From JBEHYA01 sp048498415 (lineage in GTDB: Bacteria > Pseudomonadota > Alphaproteobacteria > UBA9219 > RGZA01), in NCBI GenBank assembly GCA_048498415.1, contig JBEHYA010000004.1, forward strand, positions 1 through 45,514: a DNA stretch of 45,514 nt. Reading direction: 5' to 3'. The notes below the pieces were generated by a model, which made no database searches, was not told where the DNA came from, and saw nothing but the letters and a program-made list of their open reading frames with translations. The translations under genes were made by a program, and so were the position numbers. Positions 15,480 through 24,317 of this stretch are shown here, piece by piece (the first letter of the stretch is position 1; every line of letters starts with the position of its first letter).

Positions 15480-16691
15480 ATGAAGGCAATCAATTCCTAC
15501 CGGCAAGGGCCCGATGAACGCGGGCATTTCGGCCTGTTTGGCGGCCGTTATGTAGCGGAAACGCTGATGCCGCTTATTCTGGAAGTTGAAAAAGCGTATA
15601 CGGCGGCCAAGGCCGACCCGGCTTTTCAGAAAGAATTCGATTACTACATGGACCACTATGTGGGCCGCCCGTCGCCGCTGTATTTTGCCAAGCGTTTAAC
15701 CGAACATTTTGGCGGCGCGAAGATTTACTTCAAGCGCGATGAACTGAACCATACCGGTTCCCACAAAATCAATAACACCATCGGCCAGATTTTGCTGGCG
15801 CGCCGCATGGGCAAGAAGCGGATTATCGCGGAGACCGGGGCTGGCCAGCATGGCGTGGCCACGGCAACTGTCGCGGCCCTCTTCAACCTGCCCTGCACAG
15901 TTTACATGGGCGAAGTGGATATCGCGCGCCAGAAACCCAACGTGTTCCGCATGAAGCTGCTGGGCGCGGAAGTAAAGCCGGTCACCTCGGGCTCGCGCAC
16001 GCTCAAGGATGCGATGAACGAAGCCTTACGCGACTGGGTCTCGCATGTGGATGATACGTTTTATATTATCGGCACCGCCGCGGGCCCGCACCCCTACCCC
16101 GCGATGGTGCGGGATTTTCAGTCGATCATCGGCCGCGAAGTGCGCGCGCAGATGAAAGCGGCGGAAGGCCGGTTGCCGGATACGCTGGTGGCGTGCATCG
16201 GCGGCGGCTCGAACGCGCTTGGGTTGTTTTACGAATTTCTGGATGAGCCAACGGTGAAAATGTACGGCGTGGAAGCCGGCGGGCATGGGATTGAAACCGG
16301 CAAGCATGCGGCATCACTCAATGGCGGGCGCCCCGGCGTGCTGCACGGCAACCGCACCTATTTATTGCAGGATGCCGACGGCCAGATTCTGGAAGGCGAC
16401 AGCATTTCCGCCGGCCTCGATTACCCCGGCATCGGCCCTGAGCATTCCTTTTTGCACGAGAGCAAGCGCATTAATTATGTCTATGCGACCGATAAGGAAT
16501 CCCTCGATGCGTTCCAGCTGTGCTGCAAGATGGAAGGGATTATTCCAGCTCTCGAGCCCGCGCATGCGCTGGCACATGTGACGAAAATTGCGCCCACCTT
16601 GCCCAAGGATCATCTGCTGGTCATGAATTTATGCGGGCGCGGCGACAAGGACATTTTCAACGTCGCCGACAAGCTGGGGATCACGCTATGA
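15480..16691 (+). CDS. trpB: Tryptophan synthase beta chain
   Basis: The PLP-dependent half of tryptophan synthase, which joins indole and serine. The 403 residues contain the PLP-lysine motif HTGSHKINN (Lys96), the phosphate-binding loop GGGSNALG, and the block AETGAGQHGVA. The frame is open further upstream into hrcA, but ATG 15480 begins the family's N-terminus. Its stop overlaps the trpA ATG by four bases. trpF, often placed just upstream in other bacteria, is absent; the operon begins at trpB. Confidence 0.97.
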   Translation: MKAINSYRQGPDERGHFGLFGGRYVAETLMPLILEVEKAYTAAKADPAFQKEFDYYMDHYVGRPSPLYFAKRLTEHFGGAKIYFKRDELNHTGSHKINNTIGQILLARRMGKKRIIAETGAGQHGVATATVAALFNLPCTVYMGEVDIARQKPNVFRMKLLGAEVKPVTSGSRTLKDAMNEALRDWVSHVDDTFYIIGTAAGPHPYPAMVRDFQSIIGREVRAQMKAAEGRLPDTLVACIGGGSNALGLFYEFLDEPTVKMYGVEAGGHGIETGKHAASLNGGRPGVLHGNRTYLLQDADGQILEGDSISAGLDYPGIGPEHSFLHESKRINYVYATDKESLDAFQLCCKMEGIIPALEPAHALAHVTKIAPTLPKDHLLVMNLCGRGDKDIFNVADKLGITL

Positions 16692-17515
16692 ACCGTATCG
16701 ATGCCCGGTTTCAGAAATTAAAAGCCGCCAACAGCGCGGCGTTCGTTGGTTTCATCACCGCGGGCGACCCTGATGCCGCGATGTCGCTGGAAATCATGAA
16801 AGGGCTGCCGAATGCCGGCGTCGACATCATTGAACTCGGCATGCCCTTCACCGACCCGATGGCGGATGGCCCGGCCATTCAGGCCGCAAACCTCCGCGCA
16901 CTCGCCAAAGGCGCAACGCTGGCAAAAACCCTGGATATGGCCAAAGCGTTCCGCGCGGGCGATAGCGAAACGCCGGTCGTGCTGATGGGCTATTACAACC
17001 CCATCTATTCCTATGGTGTCGATAAGTTTGTAAAGGCAGCGAGTGCAGCAGGCATTGATGGCCTGATCGTCGTCGATCTGCCGCCGGAAGAAGATGCGGA
17101 ATTGCGGCTGCCGGCACAGGAAGCCGGTATGCACATTATTCGTTTAGCTACGCCAACTACGCATAAACAACGGCTTGGGCAGGTTTTGCAAAATTCGGGT
17201 GGGTTCATATATTATGTGTCGGTCACCGGGATCACCGGGGCGGCGGCCGCGAATAGCGAAGCCGTGAATAAAGCGGTTAAAGCCATTCAGGCGGAAACGC
17301 AGTTGCCAGTGGCGGTCGGTTTCGGCATTCGCGACGAGCAAAGCGCGGCGGCCATCGCACAGACAGCCGATGCGGTTGTGGTTGGCAGCGCGATTGTCGC
17401 CCGGATTGCGGAGAACGCCGGCAAGAGCACGGCAGAGGCCGTGAAAGATGTATGCAGTTTCGTGGGCAAGCTGAGTAACGCCGCCCACAACGCCCGCAAA
17501 TCCAAAGCGGCGTGA
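16688..17515 (+). CDS. trpA: Tryptophan synthase alpha chain
   Basis: The subunit that cleaves indole-3-glycerol phosphate and passes indole through the tunnel to TrpB. The 275 residues hold the catalytic Glu49 (IIELGMPFTDP) and Asp60 (DPMADGPAIQ), at the same numbers as in the E. coli enzyme, and the phosphate-binding VGFGIRDEQ and VVGSAIV near the C-terminus. Translation is coupled to trpB by an ATGA overlap. It is followed 28 bases later by accD. Confidence 0.97.
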   Translation: MNRIDARFQKLKAANSAAFVGFITAGDPDAAMSLEIMKGLPNAGVDIIELGMPFTDPMADGPAIQAANLRALAKGATLAKTLDMAKAFRAGDSETPVVLMGYYNPIYSYGVDKFVKAASAAGIDGLIVVDLPPEEDAELRLPAQEAGMHIIRLATPTTHKQRLGQVLQNSGGFIYYVSVTGITGAAAANSEAVNKAVKAIQAETQLPVAVGFGIRDEQSAAAIAQTADAVVVGSAIVARIAENAGKSTAEAVKDVCSFVGKLSNAAHNARKSKAA

Positions 17516-17543
17516 GTTGAAGGGAAAAATTTAAGGAAGCACC

Positions 17544-18452
17544 ATGAACTGGATTACCAATTTCGTTCGCCCCCGCATTCGCGCGCTTGTGACCAAAAAA
17601 GATGTGCCGGATAATTTATGGGAAAAGTGCCCCGGCTGCGGCACCATGCTGTTCAAGCGCGAGCTGGAAGATAATTTCAACGTCTGCCGCGCCTGCGGGT
17701 ATCACCTACGCCTTGAGCCGCTGCGCCGCATGGAAATGTTGTTCGATGATGGCAATTACAAACTGGTGCCCACGCCCAAAACCATCAACGACCCGCTGAA
17801 TTTCAAGGATTTAAAGCGCTACAGCGACCGCCTGAAAGATGCGCGCCGCAAGACCGGCCAGCGCGATGCGCTCTATATCGGCGAAGGCAAGATGGATGGT
17901 AAAACCGTTGTGGTCGCCGCATTCGATTTCGGCTTCATGGCGGGTTCCATGGGCACGGCCGTGGGCGAAGGCATTGTGACCGCCGCACGCCAGGCGGTTG
18001 CCAGCAAGGCGCCGTTTGTAATTGTGCCAGCTTCCGGCGGCGCACGCATGCAGGAAGGCATTCTCTCCCTGATGCAAATGCCGCGCACCACGATTGCGGT
18101 GCAGATGGTCAAGGCTGCGGGCCTTCCTTATGTCGTTGTGCTCACTGACCCCACCACGGGCGGTGTGACGGCGTCGTTCGCGATGCTCGGCGACATTCAT
18201 ATTGCGGAAAAAGGCGCGCAGATCGGCTTTGCCGGCGCGCGCGTGATTGAGAACACCATTCGCGAAACCCTGCCGCAGGATTTCCAGCGCGCCGAATATT
18301 TGCGCGAACACGGCATGGTCGACATTGTGGTGGAACGTAAGGATTTGCGCGAAACGCTGATCCGCATCTTCAGCCTGTTGATGCCGCAGGAGAAAAAGCG
18401 CCGCAGCCGCAAGGGCGAAGCGCCGTCCCTGCCCGCCATCGCCAAGGCCTAA
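17544..18452 (+). CDS. accD: Acetyl-CoA carboxylase carboxyltransferase subunit beta
   Basis: The beta subunit of the carboxyltransferase that makes malonyl-CoA for fatty acid synthesis. The 302 residues start with a four-Cys zinc ribbon (CPGCG...CRACG, about residues 30-52) and continue with the crotonase-like carboxyltransferase domain, which includes VVVAAFDFGFMAGSMG and ASGGARMQEG. AAGGAAG precedes the ATG. It sits between trpA and folC, a classic bacterial order. accA and accBC are not in the window. Confidence 0.97.
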   Translation: MNWITNFVRPRIRALVTKKDVPDNLWEKCPGCGTMLFKRELEDNFNVCRACGYHLRLEPLRRMEMLFDDGNYKLVPTPKTINDPLNFKDLKRYSDRLKDARRKTGQRDALYIGEGKMDGKTVVVAAFDFGFMAGSMGTAVGEGIVTAARQAVASKAPFVIVPASGGARMQEGILSLMQMPRTTIAVQMVKAAGLPYVVVLTDPTTGGVTASFAMLGDIHIAEKGAQIGFAGARVIENTIRETLPQDFQRAEYLREHGMVDIVVERKDLRETLIRIFSLLMPQEKKRRSRKGEAPSLPAIAKA

Positions 18453-18457
18453 ACGCC

Positions 18458-19747
18458 ATGGCTCCCGAGAAATCCGCCGATCTCATCGCGCGGCTTTCGA
18501 CCTATTACAAGGATATCGACCTCACGCTGCGGGACGATTATTTCAGCCTGCTGCGTGCCGTGGGCAACCCCGATAAACACCTGCCGCCCATCATTCACGT
18601 AGCGGGCACCAACGGCAAAGGCTCCACGGTCGCATTTTTGCGTGGCTTGCTGGAAGCAGCGGGCTTAAAAGTTCACGCCTACACCTCTCCCCATCTGGTG
18701 CGTTTTCACGAACGCATTCGATTGGCGGGGGAGCTGATTAGCGAAAATTATCTCGTGCAGTTGCTGGAAGAGTGCCTAAGCCAGATGGGTGCGCGCAAGC
18801 TTACGCAGTTTGAAGTGACCACCGTGGTGGCTTTCATGGCGTTTGCGCGCACCCCCGCCGATGTGCTGCTGCTGGAGACCGGCATGGGCGGACGGCTGGA
18901 TTCTACCAACATCATTGAAGCGCCGATTGCGACCACCATCACGCGCATCTCGCATGACCACGCGGCGTTTCTTGGCGATACGCTGCCACTGATTGCGAGC
19001 GAAAAGGCGGGGATTTTCAAGCGTGGGCGACCTGCCATTGTCGGCCCGCAGCCGGATGCCGCGGTGCGTCAGGTATTTATCGATAAAGCCGCCGCGCAGG
19101 ATTGCCCGCTCTATCTGCATGGCCGGGATTGGGATTACACAGCGGATGCCAATCACTTCACGTTGTCTTTCAAAGATAAAAAATACGAACTGCCGCAGCC
19201 CTCACTGCTGGGTGCGCATCAATATGCCAATGCAGCCACGGCGGCCGTAACGCTGCTGGCGCAAACGAAATTCAAGATTGATAACTTCAACGGCCTTGCC
19301 AAAGCCGAATGGCCCGCGCGCTTGCAGCGCCTAACACATGGCCCGGTAGTGAAGGCCCTGCCCGGCTGGGAAATCTGGCTGGATGGCGGGCATAATGATT
19401 CCGCGGGCGAAGTGCTGGCCGCGCAAATGCAGAAATGGCAAAGCGACGGCAAATCGCTTTCGCTTATCTACGGCATGATCAACACCAAAACCCCGCAGGA
19501 ATTTCTGGCGCCGTTGGCAAAATATGTAGACGCCGCGGCGGCGATTGCCATTCCGGGTGAAGATAAAACCCTGAGCGCCGAGAAGCTGGCGGAGGCCGGC
19601 AAAAGCGCTGGCATTAAAAATATGCAGGCAGAAACATCATTGCTGGAAGCCGCCGCTGGCTTGCACAAAAACGCTGCAAAACCGGGGCGTTTATTGATCA
19701 CCGGCTCGCTTTATTTGGCGGGTTATGTGCTGCAAACGCATAAATAA
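18458..19747 (+). CDS. folC: Bifunctional folylpolyglutamate/dihydrofolate synthase
   Basis: An ATP-dependent Mur-ligase-like enzyme that adds glutamate to dihydropteroate and to folates. The 429 residues have the P-loop HVAGTNGKGSTVAFL (about 48-62), the block YTSPHLVRFHERI, ETGMGGRLDSTN, and the C-terminal glutamate-ligase domain. It starts five bases after accD and ends the trpB-trpA-accD-folC run. The assignment as bifunctional follows the usual bacterial form and is not proved by the motifs alone. Confidence 0.95.
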   Translation: MAPEKSADLIARLSTYYKDIDLTLRDDYFSLLRAVGNPDKHLPPIIHVAGTNGKGSTVAFLRGLLEAAGLKVHAYTSPHLVRFHERIRLAGELISENYLVQLLEECLSQMGARKLTQFEVTTVVAFMAFARTPADVLLLETGMGGRLDSTNIIEAPIATTITRISHDHAAFLGDTLPLIASEKAGIFKRGRPAIVGPQPDAAVRQVFIDKAAAQDCPLYLHGRDWDYTADANHFTLSFKDKKYELPQPSLLGAHQYANAATAAVTLLAQTKFKIDNFNGLAKAEWPARLQRLTHGPVVKALPGWEIWLDGGHNDSAGEVLAAQMQKWQSDGKSLSLIYGMINTKTPQEFLAPLAKYVDAAAAIAIPGEDKTLSAEKLAEAGKSAGIKNMQAETSLLEAAAGLHKNAAKPGRLLITGSLYLAGYVLQTHK

Positions 19748-19791
19748 TGCCGCAAATATTGAGATTAAGGACAAATCAACCTATGTTTGTT

Positions 19792-19811
19792 ACGGCTAGT
19801 TGCCGTTTTTA
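19792..19811 (+). terminator. Candidate terminator after folC
   Basis: ACGGC and GCCGT pair around TAGTT and are followed by TTTTT. The stem is only five pairs, so it may be a weak terminator or attenuator between folC and the next gene, whose ATG is 24 bases away. Confidence 0.4.
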
Positions 19812-19834
19812 TTATTCCCGCAAGGTTATTTCCC

Positions 19835-20446
19835 ATGCTTGAACTGCCGCTCTCACCCGTGCCCGCCGACCAGGCGAAGGCCATTACCACGGAACTGCGC
19901 CCCATTCTGGAAGCCAAGGGCATGGATGTGAACGCACTGGAAATGCGCGCGGCCGCCCTGCCGTGGTACGCCGATTATAAATTTTACGTCCTGCAGGATA
20001 ATGAGCAGACCCGCCACATGCTGTATAAGCCGGGCGATGCGGAATTGATGAACTGGACGAATGAAGTCATTTACCGCACCAATGATAAAGCGCCGATCAA
20101 GCTCGACCGCAAAAACGTGACGGAATATGCCCGGTTTTTCTTTCACTATGTGCGCGGGCAACTGGGCCGCTTCATCATTGTAGAAAAACCCGATGACGTG
20201 GCATGGCTAGATAACGCGAGTGCCGAAGAAATTCAGAAGGTGAACGACCGCCTGGCGCCACTTACCTATAAAGGCATTGGCCGCGATAACCGTTATTTAC
20301 TGGCGGCGGTGGTGGTGTTCAAAAACGCGCTGTTCAAGACGAATATTCGCGTGGCTCCCGACGGCTTGATGGAGCTGACGGATGAAGAGCTGCTCATTGA
20401 GAACCTCAATGTGCCCATTGACCCGCCGCCGCCGATTGATTTCTAA
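19835..20446 (+). CDS. Conserved-looking hypothetical protein, 203 residues
   Basis: I do not recognise this protein. It is soluble, with no signal peptide or membrane segment, and is mixed in charge. The middle contains ALPWYADYKFYVL and TEYARFFFHYVRGQLGRFIIVE, and the end is Pro-rich (NVPIDPPPPIDF). The codon pattern agrees with that of its neighbours, which supports a real gene. ATG 19835 is preferred over the upstream in-frame start because that would run through the hairpin-T stretch at 19792-19811. It lies downstream of folC on the same strand and converges on trxA. Confidence 0.8.
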   Translation: MLELPLSPVPADQAKAITTELRPILEAKGMDVNALEMRAAALPWYADYKFYVLQDNEQTRHMLYKPGDAELMNWTNEVIYRTNDKAPIKLDRKNVTEYARFFFHYVRGQLGRFIIVEKPDDVAWLDNASAEEIQKVNDRLAPLTYKGIGRDNRYLLAAVVVFKNALFKTNIRVAPDGLMELTDEELLIENLNVPIDPPPPIDF

Positions 20447-20453
20447 CCCCTAA

Positions 20454-20560
20454 ACCTCATTCCCGCGGAAGCGGGAATCCAGAGGACGGGGCAGAATTTA
20501 AATTATATTTCGCCGCAGACGCGGGCTTTAGCTGGATCCCCGCTTTCGCGGGGATGAGGT
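20454..20560. repeat. Paired-hairpin repeat, subfamily D
   Basis: The 107-base element is bounded by ACCTCAT and ATGAGGT. Hairpin 1 spans 20459-20478 (loop GGAA) and hairpin 2 spans 20536-20555 (loop TTTC), each with an 8-bp stem. The AT-rich core differs from the other subfamilies. It fills nearly the whole gap between the unknown gene and the end of trxA, which converge here. Confidence 0.9.
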
Positions 20561-20566
20561 GGTGGT

Positions 20567-20893
20567 TCAAACCGCCGTTTTCAGCCATTGTTCCAGTTGC
20601 GACTTGGGCATGGCACCCACTTTCGTGTCTACAATCTGGCCGCCCTTAAAGAGAATAAGGGTGGGGATGCCGCGCACGCCGTATTTGCTGGGCGCCATCG
20701 GGTTTTCATCGATATTCACCTTGGCGATTTTCAGCTTGCCTTCCATATCCTTGGCGAGGTCTTCCAGCACGGGGCCGATCATTTTGCAGGGGCCGCACCA
20801 TTCCGCCCAGAAATCGACGAGCACGGGGGTCTCGGACTTCAACACATCGGATTCAAAAGTGGCATCGCTGACGGGGGTAGTGTTCTGGCCCAT
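20567..20893 (-). CDS. trxA: Thioredoxin
   Basis: A 108-residue thioredoxin, the general disulfide reductant of the cytoplasm. It shows the active site WCGPC (Cys33 and Cys36), the preceding VLVDFWAEW strand and the cis-Pro loop GIPTL. The ATG at 20893 is chosen because GGAG stands six bases before it; the ATG at 20905 has that same GGAG inside its coding sequence. It follows addA by 52 bases at the end of the long minus-strand block, an arrangement also known from other Alphaproteobacteria. Confidence 0.95.
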   Translation of the reverse strand: MGQNTTPVSDATFESDVLKSETPVLVDFWAEWCGPCKMIGPVLEDLAKDMEGKLKIAKVNIDENPMAPSKYGVRGIPTLILFKGGQIVDTKVGAMPKSQLEQWLKTAV

Positions 20894-20945
20894 AAAAATC
20901 TCCATATATTATGCCCTAAAGATATGGGGCGGGCCGCCCAAGGGG

Positions 20946-23900
20946 TCAAGCCGCCTTGTTGAGAATCGCGGCGCCCCGCGCTAAAGCCGCGCTATCCAGC
21001 TCCATTAACTTTGGCAGATGCGTCCACAGCAGGGCGCAACGGATGTGTTTGGCAGGATAAATCTGGGCCAGCAGCTGGGCATAGGCCGCCATCTGCGCCA
21101 GATAGTTTTCCGGCACGTCGGCCAGGGATGTTGGCGGCGGGCGGTTGGTTTTGTAATCCACGACCCAGACTTCGGTATCGCTCACATAAAGCCGATCCAC
21201 CTGCCCGGAGAATGGCCGGCCATTGAGGCGCCCGGCAAGCGGCACTTCGGCGCGGCTTTGCGCGGAAAAGATGGGCGCGAAAATCGGATCATTCATGATG
21301 CGCAAAACTTCGCTGGCATCACGCCGGCAATCGTCGTGTGATTGATTGGTCTGGCGAATGAGATAGCCAAGCGCGGTTTCTTCGCGGGCATCGGCGGGAA
21401 TATCCGGCAGGAATTGCAGCAGGCGGTGCAGGATGGTGCCGCGCAGATAATTATCGGTTTTGCCGTTTGTGAAAGGCGGCAGCGCGGCTTCGTTGCTATG
21501 CGCGATATCGGAAGGGTTGATGATAGTCTGGCGCGTCTCGGTGGCCGGGGCGCGGCGGGCCCAGGCGGGTAATTCAACCGTATTTACAGGGGTTTTGGCG
21601 GCTTTTGCCGGCGGCGGAACCAGCACATCATTCTGGCCATAGCGCCAGATATCGTTTTCCGCTTTCGCATTCAAACGCTGCATGGCGGCCTGCGCGTATT
21701 CAAACCATGGCTCATCGGTTTTTTTCTTGGCGCGGCGGCCGCATAAAATCATGCCGTCGCGCGCGCGGGTGAGCGCCACGTAAAGCAAGCGGCGATTTTC
21801 TTCCCGCACCAATTCGTCGCGGCCTGTTTTGGCGGCAGCAAGCGGCGGCGCATCATCGCCGGTATTCAGTGGCAGGCCGTCTTCGTTCCAGACAATCGCG
21901 GCGCTGTTTTCACCCTGGGTGGGATCGCGCAATAGATCGGGCACAAAAACAATCGGGGCTTCCAGACCCTTCGCGCCATGCACCGTGAGCACACGCACCT
22001 GACCGGTGACGGTTGAAAGCTCGCGCTTGATCTGGCGATCATCATGGCTGATGGCGTGCACGAAGAGTTGCAGCGAACTGGATTGCTGCGTCTGGAATTC
22101 AAGGGCAGCCGCCAGCAGTTCATCCAGCGGGTCGATGGCATCGGGGCCAAGCGCAGAAGTCAGCGCGTGGCGGCCACTTAACGCATCGGCGGGGCAGGCG
22201 CGGAACAAAATCTGGCTGATCAGTTCGTAGGGCCCGATAAAGTCGGTTTGCGCGAGCAGCAGGCGCAAATAATCCGCTATGCCGGCATTCTGCTGCACGG
22301 CATCCCACAGCGAGCCGGCGCGGTTATAGGCGAGCTTGAATAGCTCATCATCACTGATACGAATGAACGGCCCGCGCAGGATTTCGGCAAGCGTGAGATC
22401 ATCCTGCGGCAACAGCAGGAACCGGCACATGGCGAGCACGTCTTGCACAGCGGCTTGCTCCGCCAGCACCATGCGATCCACACCGGCAATCGGAATGCCG
22501 GCATCTTTTAAAGCGCGCACGATGGGAAACAGAAATTTCTTGCGGCTTTGCAGCAAGATCATCACGTCGCCGGCATCCAGCGGCCGGTTTTCGGATGATA
22601 GCCACAACCCGTCATCCAGCCAGCCTTTGATGGTGGCGGCGATGCGTTCCGCCAGTTTTACTTCCACGGGTTTGTAATCTTCGCGGGCGAGCGGCGGCGT
22701 CCAGGGCTCCATGGGCGGCGCGTCTTCGGGCTCTAACGGCGGCCAAAGCTCAACAAAACCGGGGGCTTTCGTGCGGGCGGCAACGTGGCGGATGGCCTCA
22801 TCGCTCACGCCTTCGCGGGCTTCCTCTTCCGCAAAGACAGCATCGACAAAATCAAGCACGGCGGATGCGGTACGGAAGGAGGCATGCTGGCGAATGGGTG
22901 TGACTTTGCGTTCACTGGCTTTCAGGCGCGCCAGCAGCACGTCACGTACCTGCAGGTAATTCGCGCGGTCGGCGCCCTGAAAGCTGAAGATGGATTGTTT
23001 TTCGTCGCCCACCACGAAAACGGTGCGCGTGGTTTCTTCGCGGGCGCCGGCGCCGGATAAAAAGTCTTCGAGCAGGGCAAGCACGATATCCCACTGCGCG
23101 GGGCTGGTATCCTGCGCTTCATCGACCAGAATGTGGTCGATGGCAAAATCGAGCTTATAGAGCACCCAGCCGGAAATACCGGGCGCGGTGAGCACGGCGC
23201 GGGTTTTGGCGATGAGATCATCATAGCTCAGCACCCCCTGTTCCTGCTTTAAAGCCGCCTGCATATCAAACAGCCGCCGGGCCAGTTGAATAAACGCCAC
23301 TTGCCGCGCATGAAAACGCGCGAGCGCCAGGCGCTGCATGACAGCTTGCACCCGCAACGCTTCGCGCCGGAATTCTTCGGCCTCATCGGGATAATCGGTC
23401 ACCATTGCTTTGACCGGCAGGCGCTTATTGGGTTCGTTTTCCTTGGTCAGATAGGCGCGGACATAATAATGGAAATGGGCCGCGCGGTTTTTTTCATCCG
23501 CCAGCCAGCTGGCAATGATTTCCGCACTATCCATGCTTAGTGTGCCGCCCGCGTCTCCAAGCGCTTTGGCCATAATCTGTATGCGCGTGATCGGCGTATT
23601 TTTTATGGCGTCGGCCAGAATGGATTCTTCGGTCTCGTTGTGAAGACCCGTGAGGCCGGAAAGTTTTGCGGCATAATCACGGCCCCGTTCGCGCCAGAAT
23701 TTTTCCCAGAGGGGCTGGTTTTCAAGCATTTCATGCAGCATCTCCTGCACGGTGCTGGCGGCTTTGTTTTCAGCGACGACATTGAGGGCCGCCTGTAAAT
23801 CAGGCGATTTTGCGACTTCCGCCATAAAGTCGGTGAACAGACGGTTGTGGAACAGGTTGGCGGCCTCCCCTTCCAGCAGGCGGAAATGCGGGGACACGCC

Positions 23901-24317
23901 GGCTTCCAGCGGGAAACGGTGCAGCACATACTGGCAGAACGCATGCACCGTCATCACGCGCACGCGGAAACTATCATCCAGCACCGCAGCAAATAAACGC
24001 CGCGCGTGCATGATCAAATCTTTGGTAGGCGTGAGATCAAAGATAGCGCGGAGTTCTTTATCGATATCTTCATCACTCGCCACCGCCCAGCCCTCGAGCC
24101 GCGAATAAATCCGGTTCTGCATTTCGGCGGTGGCGGCGCGGGTATAGGTGAGACACAAGATAGCAGGCGGTTTGGCTTTTTGCGTTGTTGCTTCAAGCAG
24201 CAAACGCAGCACGCGGTTGGTGAGCAGCGTGGTTTTGCCGCTGCCGGCGGAAGCTGCCACCCAGGCAGAGCCGGTGGGATCGAAGGCTTCGAGATTGCGG
24301 GGAATGGCCGAGTTCAT
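20946..24317 (-). CDS. addA: Double-strand break repair helicase-nuclease AddA
   Basis: The UvrD-like helicase and nuclease subunit of AddAB, which resects double-strand breaks up to a recombination hotspot. The 1123 residues begin with Walker A ASAGSGKTTLLTNR (about 22-35), then LCLTYTRAATAEM (motif Ia), VDEAQDTS (motif II), VVGDEKQSIFSFQGA (motif III), VLTVHGAKGLEAPIV (motif V) and LYVALTRARD (motif VI). The C-terminal RecB-type nuclease motif VWVVDYKTNRPPP is intact. The ATG at 24317 overlaps the addB stop by four bases. An upstream in-frame start would enter addB coding sequence by 13 codons and is less likely. Confidence 0.95.
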   Translation of the reverse strand: MNSAIPRNLEAFDPTGSAWVAASAGSGKTTLLTNRVLRLLLEATTQKAKPPAILCLTYTRAATAEMQNRIYSRLEGWAVASDEDIDKELRAIFDLTPTKDLIMHARRLFAAVLDDSFRVRVMTVHAFCQYVLHRFPLEAGVSPHFRLLEGEAANLFHNRLFTDFMAEVAKSPDLQAALNVVAENKAASTVQEMLHEMLENQPLWEKFWRERGRDYAAKLSGLTGLHNETEESILADAIKNTPITRIQIMAKALGDAGGTLSMDSAEIIASWLADEKNRAAHFHYYVRAYLTKENEPNKRLPVKAMVTDYPDEAEEFRREALRVQAVMQRLALARFHARQVAFIQLARRLFDMQAALKQEQGVLSYDDLIAKTRAVLTAPGISGWVLYKLDFAIDHILVDEAQDTSPAQWDIVLALLEDFLSGAGAREETTRTVFVVGDEKQSIFSFQGADRANYLQVRDVLLARLKASERKVTPIRQHASFRTASAVLDFVDAVFAEEEAREGVSDEAIRHVAARTKAPGFVELWPPLEPEDAPPMEPWTPPLAREDYKPVEVKLAERIAATIKGWLDDGLWLSSENRPLDAGDVMILLQSRKKFLFPIVRALKDAGIPIAGVDRMVLAEQAAVQDVLAMCRFLLLPQDDLTLAEILRGPFIRISDDELFKLAYNRAGSLWDAVQQNAGIADYLRLLLAQTDFIGPYELISQILFRACPADALSGRHALTSALGPDAIDPLDELLAAALEFQTQQSSSLQLFVHAISHDDRQIKRELSTVTGQVRVLTVHGAKGLEAPIVFVPDLLRDPTQGENSAAIVWNEDGLPLNTGDDAPPLAAAKTGRDELVREENRRLLYVALTRARDGMILCGRRAKKKTDEPWFEYAQAAMQRLNAKAENDIWRYGQNDVLVPPPAKAAKTPVNTVELPAWARRAPATETRQTIINPSDIAHSNEAALPPFTNGKTDNYLRGTILHRLLQFLPDIPADAREETALGYLIRQTNQSHDDCRRDASEVLRIMNDPIFAPIFSAQSRAEVPLAGRLNGRPFSGQVDRLYVSDTEVWVVDYKTNRPPPTSLADVPENYLAQMAAYAQLLAQIYPAKHIRCALLWTHLPKLMELDSAALARGAAILNKAA

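Noticed and set aside
19783..19842. A 19-codon frame from ATG 19783 as a leader peptide
   Set aside because: No ribosome site is seen and it contains no run of regulatory codons.
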